NCBI RefSeq assembly: GCF_964355755.1
Contig: NC_092679.1
Coordinates: 11,150,932-11,214,931 of the forward strand
DNA from: Antedon mediterranea
Taxonomy: Eukaryota > Echinodermata > Crinoidea > Comatulida > Antedonidae
Direction: 5' to 3'
Length of the DNA: 64,000 nt
Shown here: piece after piece, positions 8,096-18,292 of the stretch
Layout of the letters: each line of letters begins with the position of its first letter
Position numbering within the stretch: the stretch's first letter is position 1
The notes under the pieces: model-generated
What the model saw: only the letters and a program-made list of their open reading frames with translations
What the model was told of the DNA's origin: nothing
Database searches by the model: none
Program-made: the position numbers and the translations under genes

Positions 8096-10873
8096 TAAAA
8101 TCCAATCAAATAATATTCCAAATCTTCTATTAATATTATCTAAAAAATAGTCTGGTTAGAGGCATTCATTGGTTCATAAGGTGAAAGGAGAAATTATGTG
8201 CCTCCAGAGCCTCAGAAAAAAAAAAAAAAAAAAGATGCTTACACACCGTTTAATAGGCCAGAGCAACTGTTTGTTTCCATCACATTTAATAAAAAATGTT
8301 ACATAATGTAAATAAATCCTTCCTAAATACTGTATGGATCTTTTTCGACGATCTAATATTAATAAACTTTGATCGAAAAATACTTGAAACAAAATAAACA
8401 TTTGGTAATGCGGTACTCCGAAAATGCCTCGTATACTGTGTTTTGGTGGTCTGTTAACCTCAGATATATACCCTGCAGCCAAGTGAATAACTCAATGTAA
8501 TTTAGTATACAAATGATTGCAGTAATCGCTGTGTCTATTTAAACAAAAATCAAGAAAATGGCAAATACGCCACATGCTTTTTTTCAGCCGTTTACATACA
8601 ACAAGACATTTCATGTTTATTTTATGCCTATGGAAATAATAAAAGAACACCGTGTTTCTTGTTTATTTTTATCGTTTATACTGCATACCATTATTATATA
8701 AAAAAACCTTCATACGCGAGAAAAAAGTTCATGATTATTACACTCCACTCTGTACAGGGGTGTAAATATACCACGCTAAGGCTTGCACACACGGACATGG
8801 TGTATTTTTGTAGATTGATGACGTCAGCATTCACAAGGAGCGACCTAAGACAACGTGACGCTGGTGGTGGTAGTAGGAGTGCATGTTTTTGAAAATAACT
8901 CAGTTTTTATTTTCCAAAGATTTTAAATCGCGTTTTCTTTTTAAACTCTTGAACTCATAAATAGTAATTAAACTTTTCGCTCTTTCACTACGTAGGCCTA
9001 TTTACACAACTATAATGCTAACCCTAGCAGCTCTAGCCTACTCTTTTTAATTAAAAGAGTCCGGTGCGTCGAATTCACGTCTAGCGCCAGTTGCGCGTTG
9101 GTTGCATCTTTTTTTTTTTTTGAGAATAGCCACCCTATTAAAAAAAAAACATAATTCACACAAAATGTGCACACCACATGCGTAAAAACTTTTACATTTT
9201 TTAAATAGAAAGTTGATTTGCTAACTTTCAATTTGAATTGTTATATGGTTTTCCATGTATGTTAAATACGTGAAATTCATAAAATCGCGCATAACTTACT
9301 ATATTCTAAAGTCATATAACGAAGTTTCTTGCACATCTACAGATAGAGTTTAATCATCTGACAAAGTTATACAACTTATGTTAACAAGAATTAGTACCTT
9401 ACACTTCTCAATTTTAGTTATTTGTTGTTTTACCAGACTAGGCTAGCAGCTAGCTACAGATACTGACAGTAATTACTAATGTCATGATTTCATATTATTA
9501 ACGTTGACAACCCTTGCTAAGAGTGGATGATTCCGAAACAGTTGGATGAGCACTGCTGCTAGGCGTTGAAGGCGATTGCCCACTGAAAAAGTTCTGATGC
9601 ACTATGAATTAATTTTTCTGTTGTCCAAAACAAATCGTATTGCACAGCCAATTTAGTACAAATTGATGTCGAACATGACTGCGGCCTACACACGCTTTCA
9701 AGCTTTTTCGCTTTCGGGAATTCCCTTTTGGGAATTCCCTTTTATCGTGTGTAAAAAAACTGAGAGTGATGGTCACAGAGAAGAGACGTACGCAAAAATG
9801 ATCAAGTAATTAAGCAGGAAGTTGTTAATTAGAACTCCCTATTATATGTAATAATATATGTAAGCAGGCCTAGAATCATAATTTGTTTCGATCTTGTTTC
9901 TAGACTTTTGCCTGCTGCAATACTAGGAATAGGTAAAAAATCATCATATGGGCTAGACCTATGCATAGTCTAGTTTAAAAGGGCACTTCAGGAAAAGGGG
10001 GGTTTGTTGGAACCCTACGAACTACGGGCTTGAAGGAGAACACGCGAGGTTAGAAAGTCAAACGATTTTTTTTTAAAGGAATAAAAAACAGTCACGGACT
10101 ACAGTATATATTTCGTATTATATTACGCAATAAATTATATTAACTTAAAAATCTGTCCTAGCAGATTACCCAGGGTCTGGGAGCACCACCCAGCTTACAT
10201 ACTGTTACTCATACACTACGCCTTATATTATTATTGTTACAACGATCAAGGATACGTGTCTGTAAATAAAGAGTTGAGAATGAATTGCCTATAATTTTCA
10301 CCTGAAAAATAAACACATTTTGGTCCCTGGTTGTAACATGATATTGAGGTGTGTATCGTACTCATACAGCGAGGTGGGAAATGAACGATTCGTACAAAGA
10401 ACACCGCTAGACAAGTGCATAGGCCTACCTATGTGTATATAGGCCTACATAAACTATGGAACGCCGTGGTTACCTACATCGTACAGTATGTGTGGCTATA
10501 TAGTATACTGAGTGTAAATAGTACACTAACCTTATGGTAACTGTGTACTGTAGTTTACATTATAGCAACCGATTTTTTTTTTTAGGCCACCCACCGATGC
10601 GTACTCAACTGTATCAATACCTATTTATATTGATATATTTAATTTCCTCAACAAATTGATGTAAATAAATATTGAGCTATAATAAGCATTGAATTTTTTT
10701 CGGGGCTTCCCCTAGACGTACGTTCGTATTAATATTGAAAGCAACACAATGAAAACAAAATACTGAGTGAATGAAATCAGCAACAAAAAAAATGTTATCA
10801 TCCTTTAGTTACGTGTGTTTATTGGAGGGAAAAAGTATGATCATTTTGCTCATTGGTAGCATGCTATGAGAGT
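8096..10873. other. AT-rich sequence without recognised genes
   Basis: No coding frame here resembles a protein. It holds an A17 run (near 8217), a copy of an AT-rich repeat family (about 9170-9400, with GACAAAGTTAT and TAAATACGTGAAATTCATAAAA, related to copies near 52.1 and 57.4 kb), two adjacent GGGAATTCCC palindromes (9716-9739) and scattered AGGCCTA motifs. A GTTGTTAATTAG hairpin near 9817 resembles one near 6185. Confidence 0.5.
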
Positions 10874-11273
10874 CACAGCTGTTTCAACCAATGTAAAATA
10901 AATAGAAAAGGTCAATATTGGCAGACGGCTATATGTGCCTGAGTGTAAAACCGCGCGAATGGTTGAATCTCGTTCAACTTTGGCGACGTTTGCAACTTTT
11001 ATTTAGTCCACTTTAAATTAATTTAATCAATTTAATCGATTCAATCGGTGTTCCGATGCCTAAATAGTTGCGCTCCAAAATGTTTGTCAATTTGTACAGT
11101 TTTTGTTTTATTGGTAATTTTCATAATTATTTGGAAAATCTAGGTAAATGTTTGATTAAATATATTTGCATGAGACATTGAATTGTTAGGAGGTGATGGT
11201 GAAAATCTGAAGAAAATTAAATATGATATAGTATTAAAGGTTGAAATATTAATATTTCTTTTCTTTTTTGTAG

Positions 11274-11566
11274 GCAACAGAGTTTCACAAAAGGGCTTTA
11301 TGTTCCAGTTGCTTTTGTTGTGGAACAAAATTTAAAGAAAAGGATAAAAATACAATTTAGAAAATTTGAAAAGCCATCACAAATTGACACTAAATCAAAT
11401 AAATGTAAACCAATTACCTATATACATTTGTACAACCTGCCATTTGCGAATTTGTAATGGGTATACCACCACGCCATCACTTAAATTTACAGAGCATGGA
11501 CCAAATTGCTTGGCCTGATACTTACTTTAACAACAGCTACGACCTGGGCCAAAACTTAAACATAAA
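11274..11566 (+). pseudogene. N-terminal zinc-binding region of RAG1-N-like transposon protein
   Basis: After the acceptor at 11273 the frame reads EFHKRALCSSCFCCG, matched in the 29.5-kb copy by QFHEKALRSTCFCCG. A later shifted frame gives a Cys pair (ICTTC in the other copy). A Cys-pair domain introduced by an FHEKAL-type motif ahead of a RING finger parallels the RAG1 N-terminal region. A stop near 11340 and frameshifts break it. Confidence 0.45.
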
Positions 11567-12079
11567 TTGCAAGAAACTAGAAACACAAATGGTAGATTCA
11601 CAAGTGAAAGAACACACTGTGGTTTAAATGTACAGTTCTTTGTTTCAGAAGACCGAAAAAAAGTATTTAAATGCAACATTTGTATGCAGCCCCTATCCTT
11701 TGACAGCATTCAAACGTCTTGCCAACATTGCTTTTGCAAGTTTTGCATACACAACATTTTCAAATCAGTTGGTAAAAAGTCTATTCAATGTTTGGGCTTC
11801 AATTATAATCTACCGCTGAATGACTTAAAGGAGACCCCCGATTATAGAAGAATCACTAATTTGCTAATACACATTTGCAAAGAGCAATTAATTTTACCGG
11901 AAACTCAACGCCATGTATGCAAATCACATAAAGAACAGTCATTTCTAAAGATTGGGAATGCAGTAACAGAAATTGAACAACTGACAACTGAAAGTGAAGT
12001 TTGCCCGAGGTGTAGGAATATGTTTAGCGCCATCTATAATAATATTAAGCAGGCGCGCTATCTTGAGTTACTGTATTGA
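11567..12079 (+). CDS. RING-finger protein resembling the RAG1 N-terminal domain (transposon-borne)
   Basis: A 170-residue open frame. Residues about 36-65 form a RING-type cross-brace: CNICMQPLSF, then CQHCFCKFCI (C-x-H-x2-C-x2-C pattern), followed by a spaced Cys in SIQCLG. The downstream helical stretch (TPDYRRITNLLIHICKEQL) and a second Cys/His set (HVCKSH; CPRC) follow. RAG1 has this arrangement, with a RING giving E3 ubiquitin ligase activity. Upstream TSERTH is shared with the copy at 29.3 kb, where the RING is lost. It is probably one exon of a larger transposase. A plain RING protein remains possible. Confidence 0.55.
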   Translation: MQETRNTNGRFTSERTHCGLNVQFFVSEDRKKVFKCNICMQPLSFDSIQTSCQHCFCKFCIHNIFKSVGKKSIQCLGFNYNLPLNDLKETPDYRRITNLLIHICKEQLILPETQRHVCKSHKEQSFLKIGNAVTEIEQLTTESEVCPRCRNMFSAIYNNIKQARYLELLY

Positions 12080-12193
12080 TATAGCTAGTATGCTTGTACT
12101 TCATGATCATTAAAATACCTCTCGGAGACACTAAAGAGTAGTCGTTGGTCGTCTGTTATTTCCGTATGCATTATAAGACCCTATGACACAACA

Positions 12194-12211
12194 TGGTGAC
12201 AGCGGCGGCTT
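12194..12211 (+). promoter_or_regulatory. Putative primer-binding site of gypsy copy 2
   Basis: TGGTGACAGCGGCGG directly follows an LTR-like CA end. TGG starts are typical of tRNA primer sites. The tRNA was not identified. Confidence 0.4.
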
Positions 12212-12335
12212 ACGGAATTTGAACGTTTGGACACCGTAGAACCTAGCCTAGTGTAAGTTTCAAATTAGCTGACAGTGCGTACACAGTACAAAACCCGGTA
12301 GGATGAATGGTCTGTCAATATTAGAGTAAACGAGG

Positions 12336-12500
12336 CAACTGTGATCTTTAAGATTGACACAGGAGCGATGATTAGTGTCGTAGGACACAATCAGGCGTAT
12401 CCAAAGTGTACGATATTTATGATACTATTGGTGATGACGCGGATTTGTTTGAACAGGTAAAAGCGAAGCTTTCAACACATTTCCGACCACTACAAGATAG
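12336..12500 (+). pseudogene. Gypsy aspartic protease start and gag-like scrap
   Basis: VIFKIDTGAMISVV near 12341 is a retropepsin active-site box (DTGA). A shifted frame from about 12403 gives YDTIGDDADLFEQVKAKL followed by HFRP, which resembles a gag capsid segment. The closeness and odd order suggest a rearrangement or deletion. Confidence 0.55.
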
Positions 12501-12519
12501 TTCTTTAACTACTGTACCT

Positions 12520-12866
12520 TATGTATCACCGGTTATATTATGGTCCAATGTATACACCAAATTTTGTACACGAAGTATACGACCTGTACAGGGCGTATGC
12601 CCAACGTACAAAGCGTATAGTCCATGTAAACCAAGAATACTCAAGGTACAAAGTATCATTTGGTCCAATATACACCAAATTTTGTACACAAAATATACGA
12701 CCTATACAGGGCGTATGCCCAATGTACAAAGGGTATATAGGCCGTGTACATCAAGTATGCCCTATGTTTCAACGGTTATATATGGTCCAATGTATACATG
12801 AAATTTTGTACACAAAGTATATGACCTGTACAGGGCGTATGCCCAACGTACATAGCGTACATCCAG
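12520..12866. repeat. Three-copy ~120-bp minisatellite inside gypsy copy 2
   Basis: Copies start near 12541, 12660 and 12783, each with TTTTGTACAC, CAGGGCGTATGCCCA and GGTCCAAT. Several frames on both strands are free of stops across the array. Confidence 0.85.
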
Positions 12867-12867
12867 T

Positions 12868-13548
12868 CAGATGAGTCAAGAAAGGCCCTGGAAATCGAAG
12901 TTTCAATATTAGTGGCAAAAGGACAAGTAGGAGAGCCAGTCATCATAGGGTTTAATGTCATTGAAGAGATGTTGAAAGCTGATTGTGACCGAGCTAGTCC
13001 CAAGTCGATCCAGCATCTACTGTGTTCATCACTCCAATCTATCACTAAAGTCAAACAACCTCAAACACTCATCTAGATCTAGTAACAGCGACTGCTGATG
13101 AAAGAGTGGGTACGGTTAAGACAGGGAAAACATACATCCCTGATTTTGCAAGAAAGGCCAGACCGATTTTTTACTTACTGAAGGAACCAGGCTGTCACAA
13201 ACAAGCGAAGCCAAAACGAAGGAATCAAAAGAAACATCAAAAGAATCAGACATCCCAAAATCCAGTTGACTGGAAAGAAAACCACCAGCAAGCGTTACTT
13301 CATCTACTGGACTTGCTTGTCTCGCCAAAAACAAGTGATGAGGGTTGTCAGTTATGGCTCACGCTAGCTTATTCTCCAAGTTTCACAATATATACAGACA
13401 ATAACCCTTTGACATTATTCTCTCAACAGCCAGACTGAATGCAACAGGTTACTGTTGGGTCGCTGAGTTAGCCGATTTTCACTTCACTATTAAATACAGA
13501 CCAGGGAGAGTCAACATAGATGCTAACGCCCTTTCGAGACTACCCTAA
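12868..13548 (+). pseudogene. pol: Gypsy protease end, RT connection and RNase H
   Basis: 12868-13045 gives EVSILVAKGQ and IIGFNVIEEML, the C-terminal part of a retropepsin. 13106-13330 gives the RT tail YIPDFARKARPIFYLLKEPG and VDWKENHQQALLHLLDLL. 13370-13548 gives the RNase H end FTIYTDNNPLT and, in a shifted frame, HFTIKYRPGRVNIDANALSRLP. The RT catalytic core is deleted, with a one-base shift in the RNase H. Confidence 0.75.
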
Positions 13549-13672
13549 GAATATGCAGCACAGTGCCAGCCAATTTTCAAACCATCCACTCTTCAAGCAG
13601 AAATACTAGGCATCTTAAGTCAAGATAACCAACTCTCCTGGGATGAAGCTATTGCAGTTGATGTGACAACAG

Positions 13673-14029
13673 TAAGTAAATTGTCAGGAAGTAGAATGGA
13701 GATGAGTTTACTTATTTATAAATTATGTAGGAACGAACGATGAAGCATGAATCTATAGAAACAGTATTTTAAATTAAGGGATAAATCACCCTGTATGTTG
13801 CCGTGAATGATTATAAAATGTGACAACATAGGTATTAAACGATAAATTATGTCTGGATAGGAATGTTCGGGTTATTTACCAGTAGGGTAACACATACTGT
13901 GAGCGATTACTTTATGTGTTCGTTATAATTATGGGCACTCTAGGACAAGTTATAATGTATACGGTACTGAGGCCTAATGTATTTACTGTTCATTGATTCG
14001 ACTCGCATACAAGCAGTTGGGTAGAAAAA
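13673..14029. other. AT-rich sequence, no gene seen
   Basis: This follows the end of gypsy copy 2. No coding or repeat signature is visible. A GTAAGT just at the junction may be coincidental. Confidence 0.4.
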
Positions 14030-14200
14030 TGTAAGTGTCGTCCACTGAAACTTCTCAGAAAAGACATTAAAGTAAAGCAATCTAGATTTCAGAAGTGGAA
14101 ACACCCACGGAATCTACAAAAAGGCATACAGTTTGTCGAGTTAAGTCAGACGGGGAACTGGATAACTCAAAAACCGTCAAACGACAAGTTCAGCTTTGAG
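14030..14200 (+). CDS. Candidate exon, unknown protein (part 1)
   Basis: A stop-free frame ends in phase 0 at a GTATGT donor (14201). It encodes KCKCRPLKLLRKDIKVKQ, FQKWKHPRNLQKG and NWITQKPSNDKFSFE. It is basic and rich in Lys and Cys at the start. The acceptor is uncertain (possibly TAG near 14026). It joins in phase to the exon at 14509. I do not recognise the family. Confidence 0.4.
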
Positions 14201-14508
14201 GTATGTATTAAAAAATTACATCAAAAATAATCGTTATTAAAATAAAATATTACTATTTTACTCTATTTATTCCAATAAACCACTGCTTTGAATGAACTTG
14301 GGTATTCAAAGGAGCGTGTATAAGGTTTGTTTGTTTGCATTACATTCAAGTGACAGGTATTAAATAATTATTCTTCTAGTATAAAAACGATTTTACTAAA
14401 TTAATTACGATGTGCAACGAAAAGGCAAGGCATTTAAAAATGTAGCTCACCTCCAGCCTTTAAGAAGCGTCCATTTCAGTTTTATAAACAGTCTACGTAT
14501 ATTTTTAG

Positions 14509-14633
14509 GTTGTTACCAATGACGATCTGGTTATTCTGTACGAGCACTTCTGTAAGAAGCTGAATTCAGAAAAAGAAAGAGCAACGCCGAAACACATATT
14601 CAAGCAAAACCAAAATAGAAACATGAAAATGTG
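14509..14633 (+). CDS. Candidate exon, unknown protein (part 2)
   Basis: An acceptor TTTTTAG ends at 14508 and a GTGAGT donor starts at 14634. The frame is in phase 0 with the preceding exon: VVTNDDLVILYEHFCKKLN then KERATPKHIFKQNQNRNMKM. In-phase joining of two stop-free exons supports a real gene, but no domain is recognised. The acidic repeat frame at 14657 lies just beyond the donor. Confidence 0.42.
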
Positions 14634-14656
14634 GTGAGTCGAGGGTGAAGATGTAG

Positions 14657-15031
14657 ATGTGTGAAGACAGTGAAGATAAGGTGGTGAGCGTGGAAGACGA
14701 TGTAGATGTGATAGAGAACGTGGGAGATGAGGTAGAGAGCATAGAAGACGGTGAAGATAAGGTGGTGAGCGTGGAAGATGATGTAGATGTGATAGAGAAC
14801 GTGGGAGATGAAGTAGAGAGCATAAAAGACGGTGAAGATAAGGTGGTGAGCGTGGAAGACGATGTAGATGTGATAGAGAACGTGGGAGATGAGGTAGAGA
14901 GCATAAAAGACGTTGAAGATAAGGTGGTGAGCGTGGAAGACGATGTAGATGTGATAGAGAACGTGGGAGATGAGGTAGAGAGCATAGAAGACCAGGGGCG
15001 GACCAAATTTTGGCGTTCTAGCTCATTGTAA
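14657..15031 (+). CDS. Acidic 27-residue coding repeat (81 bp x 4)
   Basis: A 124-residue frame starts ATG at 14657. It holds four tandem 81-bp units beginning at 14672, 14753, 14834 and 14915, each coding close variants of EDKVVSVEDDVDVIENVGDE plus VESIKDG. The product is strongly acidic with heptad-like Val/Ile spacing. The complementary strand is also open (146 residues, Ser/Thr rich). The region could be a repeat expanded within an exon of the neighbouring gene or a non-coding minisatellite. Units are nearly identical, so expansion is recent. Confidence 0.45.
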   Translation: MCEDSEDKVVSVEDDVDVIENVGDEVESIEDGEDKVVSVEDDVDVIENVGDEVESIKDGEDKVVSVEDDVDVIENVGDEVESIKDVEDKVVSVEDDVDVIENVGDEVESIEDQGRTKFWRSSSL

Positions 15032-15494
15032 GTCGTTTAAAACGATTTAAAACATCTCATAATGCCATTTACCAAACACTCTAAAGCTCGCAAATTACGA
15101 CATGTGGAACATGCAGCTGATACTTACCCAGGGTACCAAAGCAAGCTAACAACTTGCCTGTACTTTACATCTAAATTTTTACAACGCGACAATGTTTTTC
15201 AGCTTTTTATAAGCATAAACTTGTCCTAGCCTAGGCCGGTATTATTTTCTTACACGCCTGCATGTGTGTGTGTGTGGCCGGCCTGGTTTAAACGATCGTT
15301 TAAAAATTAGCGGTCCGGCTCGATCATCATTAACATTATATTTAGTGATTTTAAAAAAACAAAACACCTGCAACTCTTTTGTCATCGCGATTTGTTTACG
15401 AGAAATGATGATAATTTCCATTGCACATAGGCCTACCGTGATTATTCAGTATACCCTATCCACACGCTATAAAGACATCACAAACATTGAGGAT
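15032..15494. other. Non-coding sequence, possible transposon end
   Basis: CAGGGGCGGACC at 14993 looks like a hAT-type terminus, but I could not find its partner. A short GT run occurs near 15261. No gene is seen. Confidence 0.35.
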
Positions 15495-16600
15495 TAGGAG
15501 CCTTCCTGGCTGACGATGGTATCATTCGGGTTAGTGGTCGAATAGAACTGCAGACAACCCTCACCACTGACCAACGACATCAAAATTTGTTGCCATGCGA
15601 TAGTCACATAACCAACCTCGTTATATGACATTACCATCTTCAAACAGGACATGGGGGTATTAAATGCACGCTGACTGATATAAGACAGAAGTTTTGGTTG
15701 GTAAAGGGTCGGAGGAGCGTGAGACAGGAACTGTCACAGTGTATCATGTGTAAGAGGATGAAAGCTCAGCCAACTGATCAAATTATGGGTCTACTACCGA
15801 AGTCAAGAATGCAGATTGGCTACTTTGGACCACTCGTCATTAAGCGTGGACGCACAGAACATAAACGCTACGGTTGCGTGTTTACTTGCATGACGACACG
15901 AGCTGTCCATAAAGAAGTCGCCCATTCCATGACGACGGATTCATTTATAAATGTATTGCAGAGGTTTATCGCTCGACGAGGAGTACCTCAAGAGATGGTC
16001 TCCGATAATGGCACGAAATCCGCGGGGCCAAGCAAGAGCTCAGACGGGCCATGACCGAATGGAACCGTCAACATATCGACAAGGAAATCAGCTGGTCATT
16101 CAACCCACCGAAGGCGTCTCACATGGGCGGAGTCTGGGAAAGACAAATTCACACTCTAAGAACCATCATGTATAGTCTTGATGATCGAGAACACCATTAA
16201 CAGCAGGCCTATTACGAAACTGTCCGACAACCCAAGTGATGATCAACCATTGACTCCTAACCATTTACTCCTGCTGAGGAGTGGACCATCCTTACCTCCT
16301 AGACACCTCTACAGGAGACGGTGGCGACAAGTCCAGTATCTCGCTGATATATTTTGGAGAAGGTGGGTGAAAGAATACCTTCCATTGTTACAACATCGGC
16401 AAAAATGGGGTATAGAGAAAAGAGATCTTAAAATTGGTGATCTCGTCCTTATTACCAATAACTGTTACCACTGGGGTGGGTGGTGGATGTGAATGTAGGT
16501 AGTGACGGACATGCAAGATCTGTACTTATTAGAACTAAGGGTAGTGTCTATGAGAGACCTATAAGAAAGTTGTGTATGCTCGAAAGAGCAGATTAAGACC
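15495..16600 (+). pseudogene. pol: BEL/Pao retrotransposon integrase region
   Basis: The sequence opens with the zinc-binding region (FLADDGIIRVSGRI, then HYHLQTGHGG and CIMCKRM). It continues with the integrase core: RTEHKRYGCVFTCMTTRAVH, then FIARRGVPQEMVSDNGT with the second catalytic Asp. A shifted frame gives FNPPKGVSHMGGVWERQI with the catalytic Glu. The tail reads INSRPITKLS, LTPNHLLLLR and KRDLKIGDLVLI, typical of BEL/Pao. Frameshifts near 16020 and 16170 and a stop near 15630 break it. The 5' half is absent. Confidence 0.85.
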
Positions 16601-16701
16601 TTATAGTCGTGTTTACTATGTATGTGTATTTAATTGTTATAAAATTTCATTTACCTTTTTTATTAAGTGATTGTTAAACCCGTTTTGATTAAAGGGGGGA
16701 G

Positions 16702-18292
16702 TGTAAAGTATTGAAATATAATAGAACGCCCTTTATTATTTTGTGGATGTTGCTCCTAAAGTCTAATATATAGGGTTGTGACCAAATTCCAGGAGAGATG
16801 AATTTTGGGTTTGAACAGCGACACCTCCCAATTTGACACTTTTCTATTTTTTGTTGTGACAAATTGTTTATTTGGAACTTGTTTGCAACTTTGACAACTT
16901 GGTTAATTGTATGAAATATTTGTGTGTAATTTGGCACATGTGATTTTGACATGTAAGTTGATTCCGATTTTTTCTTTATAGAATATTTTATGTTTATAGT
17001 GTTGAATAATCAATTAAGACGTTAATTGGGCTTGTGAGAGTCTGTATCATTATCGATATACAGTAGTTGATTCAATCTAATACCCCTTTCACACCAAAAC
17101 TCTGGAGTGATATCCGGAGACACCCCAGAGTTTATGACCATTCAAAACGTTGAGAAACTTCGGAGGTACCCAAGGTACGCCAACCTAGCAACACCGAGGT
17201 TTATAAAATAAAATTGTAAATTTCACCCTCTATTTTGTTTGTTTACATAGCGACGATCATTAGAATCATTTTAATTAATAATATTTTTAATTTAATAATT
17301 ACTTTCAAGTCTCAGAAGTAATAATGTTTTATTGATACTACTTTTTTTAAACCCGCTATATATTTTGTACAAATATTTAAAGTATTTTGACCTTTTGACC
17401 TAAAACTCCGAAGTGTCCCCGCAGTTCGCTCTCCAGAGAATGTTCAGCTGTTCAACCCCGCAGTTTTAAACTCCTGAATTGCTTGATTAGACCTTTCACA
17501 CAAAAACAGCGGGGCGTCAACTCGTCTCCGGAGTTTTGCTTTTGGTGTGAAAGGGGTAATATATATTATCGTTCATACCGTAGGTAGGCTATAAACTATA
17601 ACTATGCATTATATATCGTATATATTTTTCTTTCCTTTTCTCCAGTTGCGAAAAAGATTTAATATGTTTAATTAGGATGTTTTTCATGATACATTACAGC
17701 AGTTGTATGCTATTTAGAATAACCTACTGTAGTTTGGAAATATATACATCATTTGTATTTACGGTATAACGATTATAAAGTGTAATGCCTGAGTGGTGCC
17801 TCATTTTGATTCATTGGAGGGCAATTTAAGTTTTGGTTGCCAATAGCAACTGGATAGTTGAGAGAGGATGGGTTATAAATTATAAACAAGGATGGATTTA
17901 ATTATATTGCAGCTGTTTTGAAATGAGAGTAGTTCAAGTGCATCTGTTTACTGTGCGTCAAGGTCAAGTAGGTTTATATTTTGAACCTCATGGCTCATTT
18001 TAACTTATATGGTAATTATGTTTACATTATTACTTGTTGCTTTAATGGTAAAGTTGTTGTGATCGCTATTCTATTGATATGTTTATATTAATTTTAATTG
18101 GTACACTTATACACCTTTTAATTTAACTCATTATAATATCGCTGTAATTTCTTGAATAACGTTGCATTCTGTAACACATTATAGAAAGTAATGTAGTTTC
18201 CTTTATTTTCTTTTAGTCACAAGAACAGAACGGAAGATCGGTCTATTGTAAATAAATTGTAGATATCGTATTTAAAAGCATTTGCTCCAAAC
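16702..18292 (+). repeat. Putative BEL/Pao 3' LTR
   Basis: TGTAAAG follows a purine run (AAAGGGGGGAG, 16691-16701) downstream of integrase. AATAAATTG near 18253 could be the poly(A) signal and AAACA near 18292 the end. The stretch contains a MITE (17083-17556), so the original LTR would be about 1.1 kb. The right boundary is a guess without a second LTR. Confidence 0.4.
17083..17556. mobile_element. 474-bp MITE with TA target duplication
   Basis: CCCCTTTCACACCAAAA at the left end matches the inverse of TTTTGGTGTGAAAGGGG at the right end exactly. TA flanks both ends (17081-17082, 17557-17558). The interior is non-coding and includes further partial inversions around CTCCGGAG. TA duplication suggests Tc1/mariner mobilisation; TAA for PIF/Harbinger is an alternative. 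Confidence 0.82.

Larger units (their letters stand above)
10874..12079 (+). mobile_element. 5' part of a Chapaev-like transposon encoding a RAG1-N-like protein
   Basis: The terminus CACAGCTGTTTCAACCAATG at 10874 is shared with the complete-ended copy at 25224-30441 (its right end, reversed). Homology between the copies continues through the 5' leader, an acceptor (TTTTTTGTAG ending 11273) and the first coding part. The 3' part and the catalytic transposase are missing; gypsy copy 2 begins at about 12.08 kb. The transposase relic at 6752-8095 has the same orientation and could be a displaced part of the same family. Confidence 0.62.
12080..13672 (+). mobile_element. Degenerate Ty3/gypsy retrotransposon (copy 2), internal deletions
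   Basis: The order is LTR end (ACAACA at 12193), primer-binding-like TGGTGACAGCGG (12194), protease start (12336), a gag-like scrap (12403), a minisatellite (12520-12866), protease end (12868-13045), and RT-RNase H pieces (13106-13548). Protease before gag is not the normal order. The copy stops at about 13672 with no integrase or 3' LTR. Confidence 0.72.

Noticed and set aside
14566-15006. 146-residue minus-strand frame rich in Ser and Thr
   Set aside because: It is the complement of the acidic 81-bp coding repeat, low in complexity, and has no splice or start context of its own.
14993-15320. Complete hAT element starting at CAGGGGCGGACC
   Set aside because: No matching CCCTG-type right terminus or target duplication could be found.
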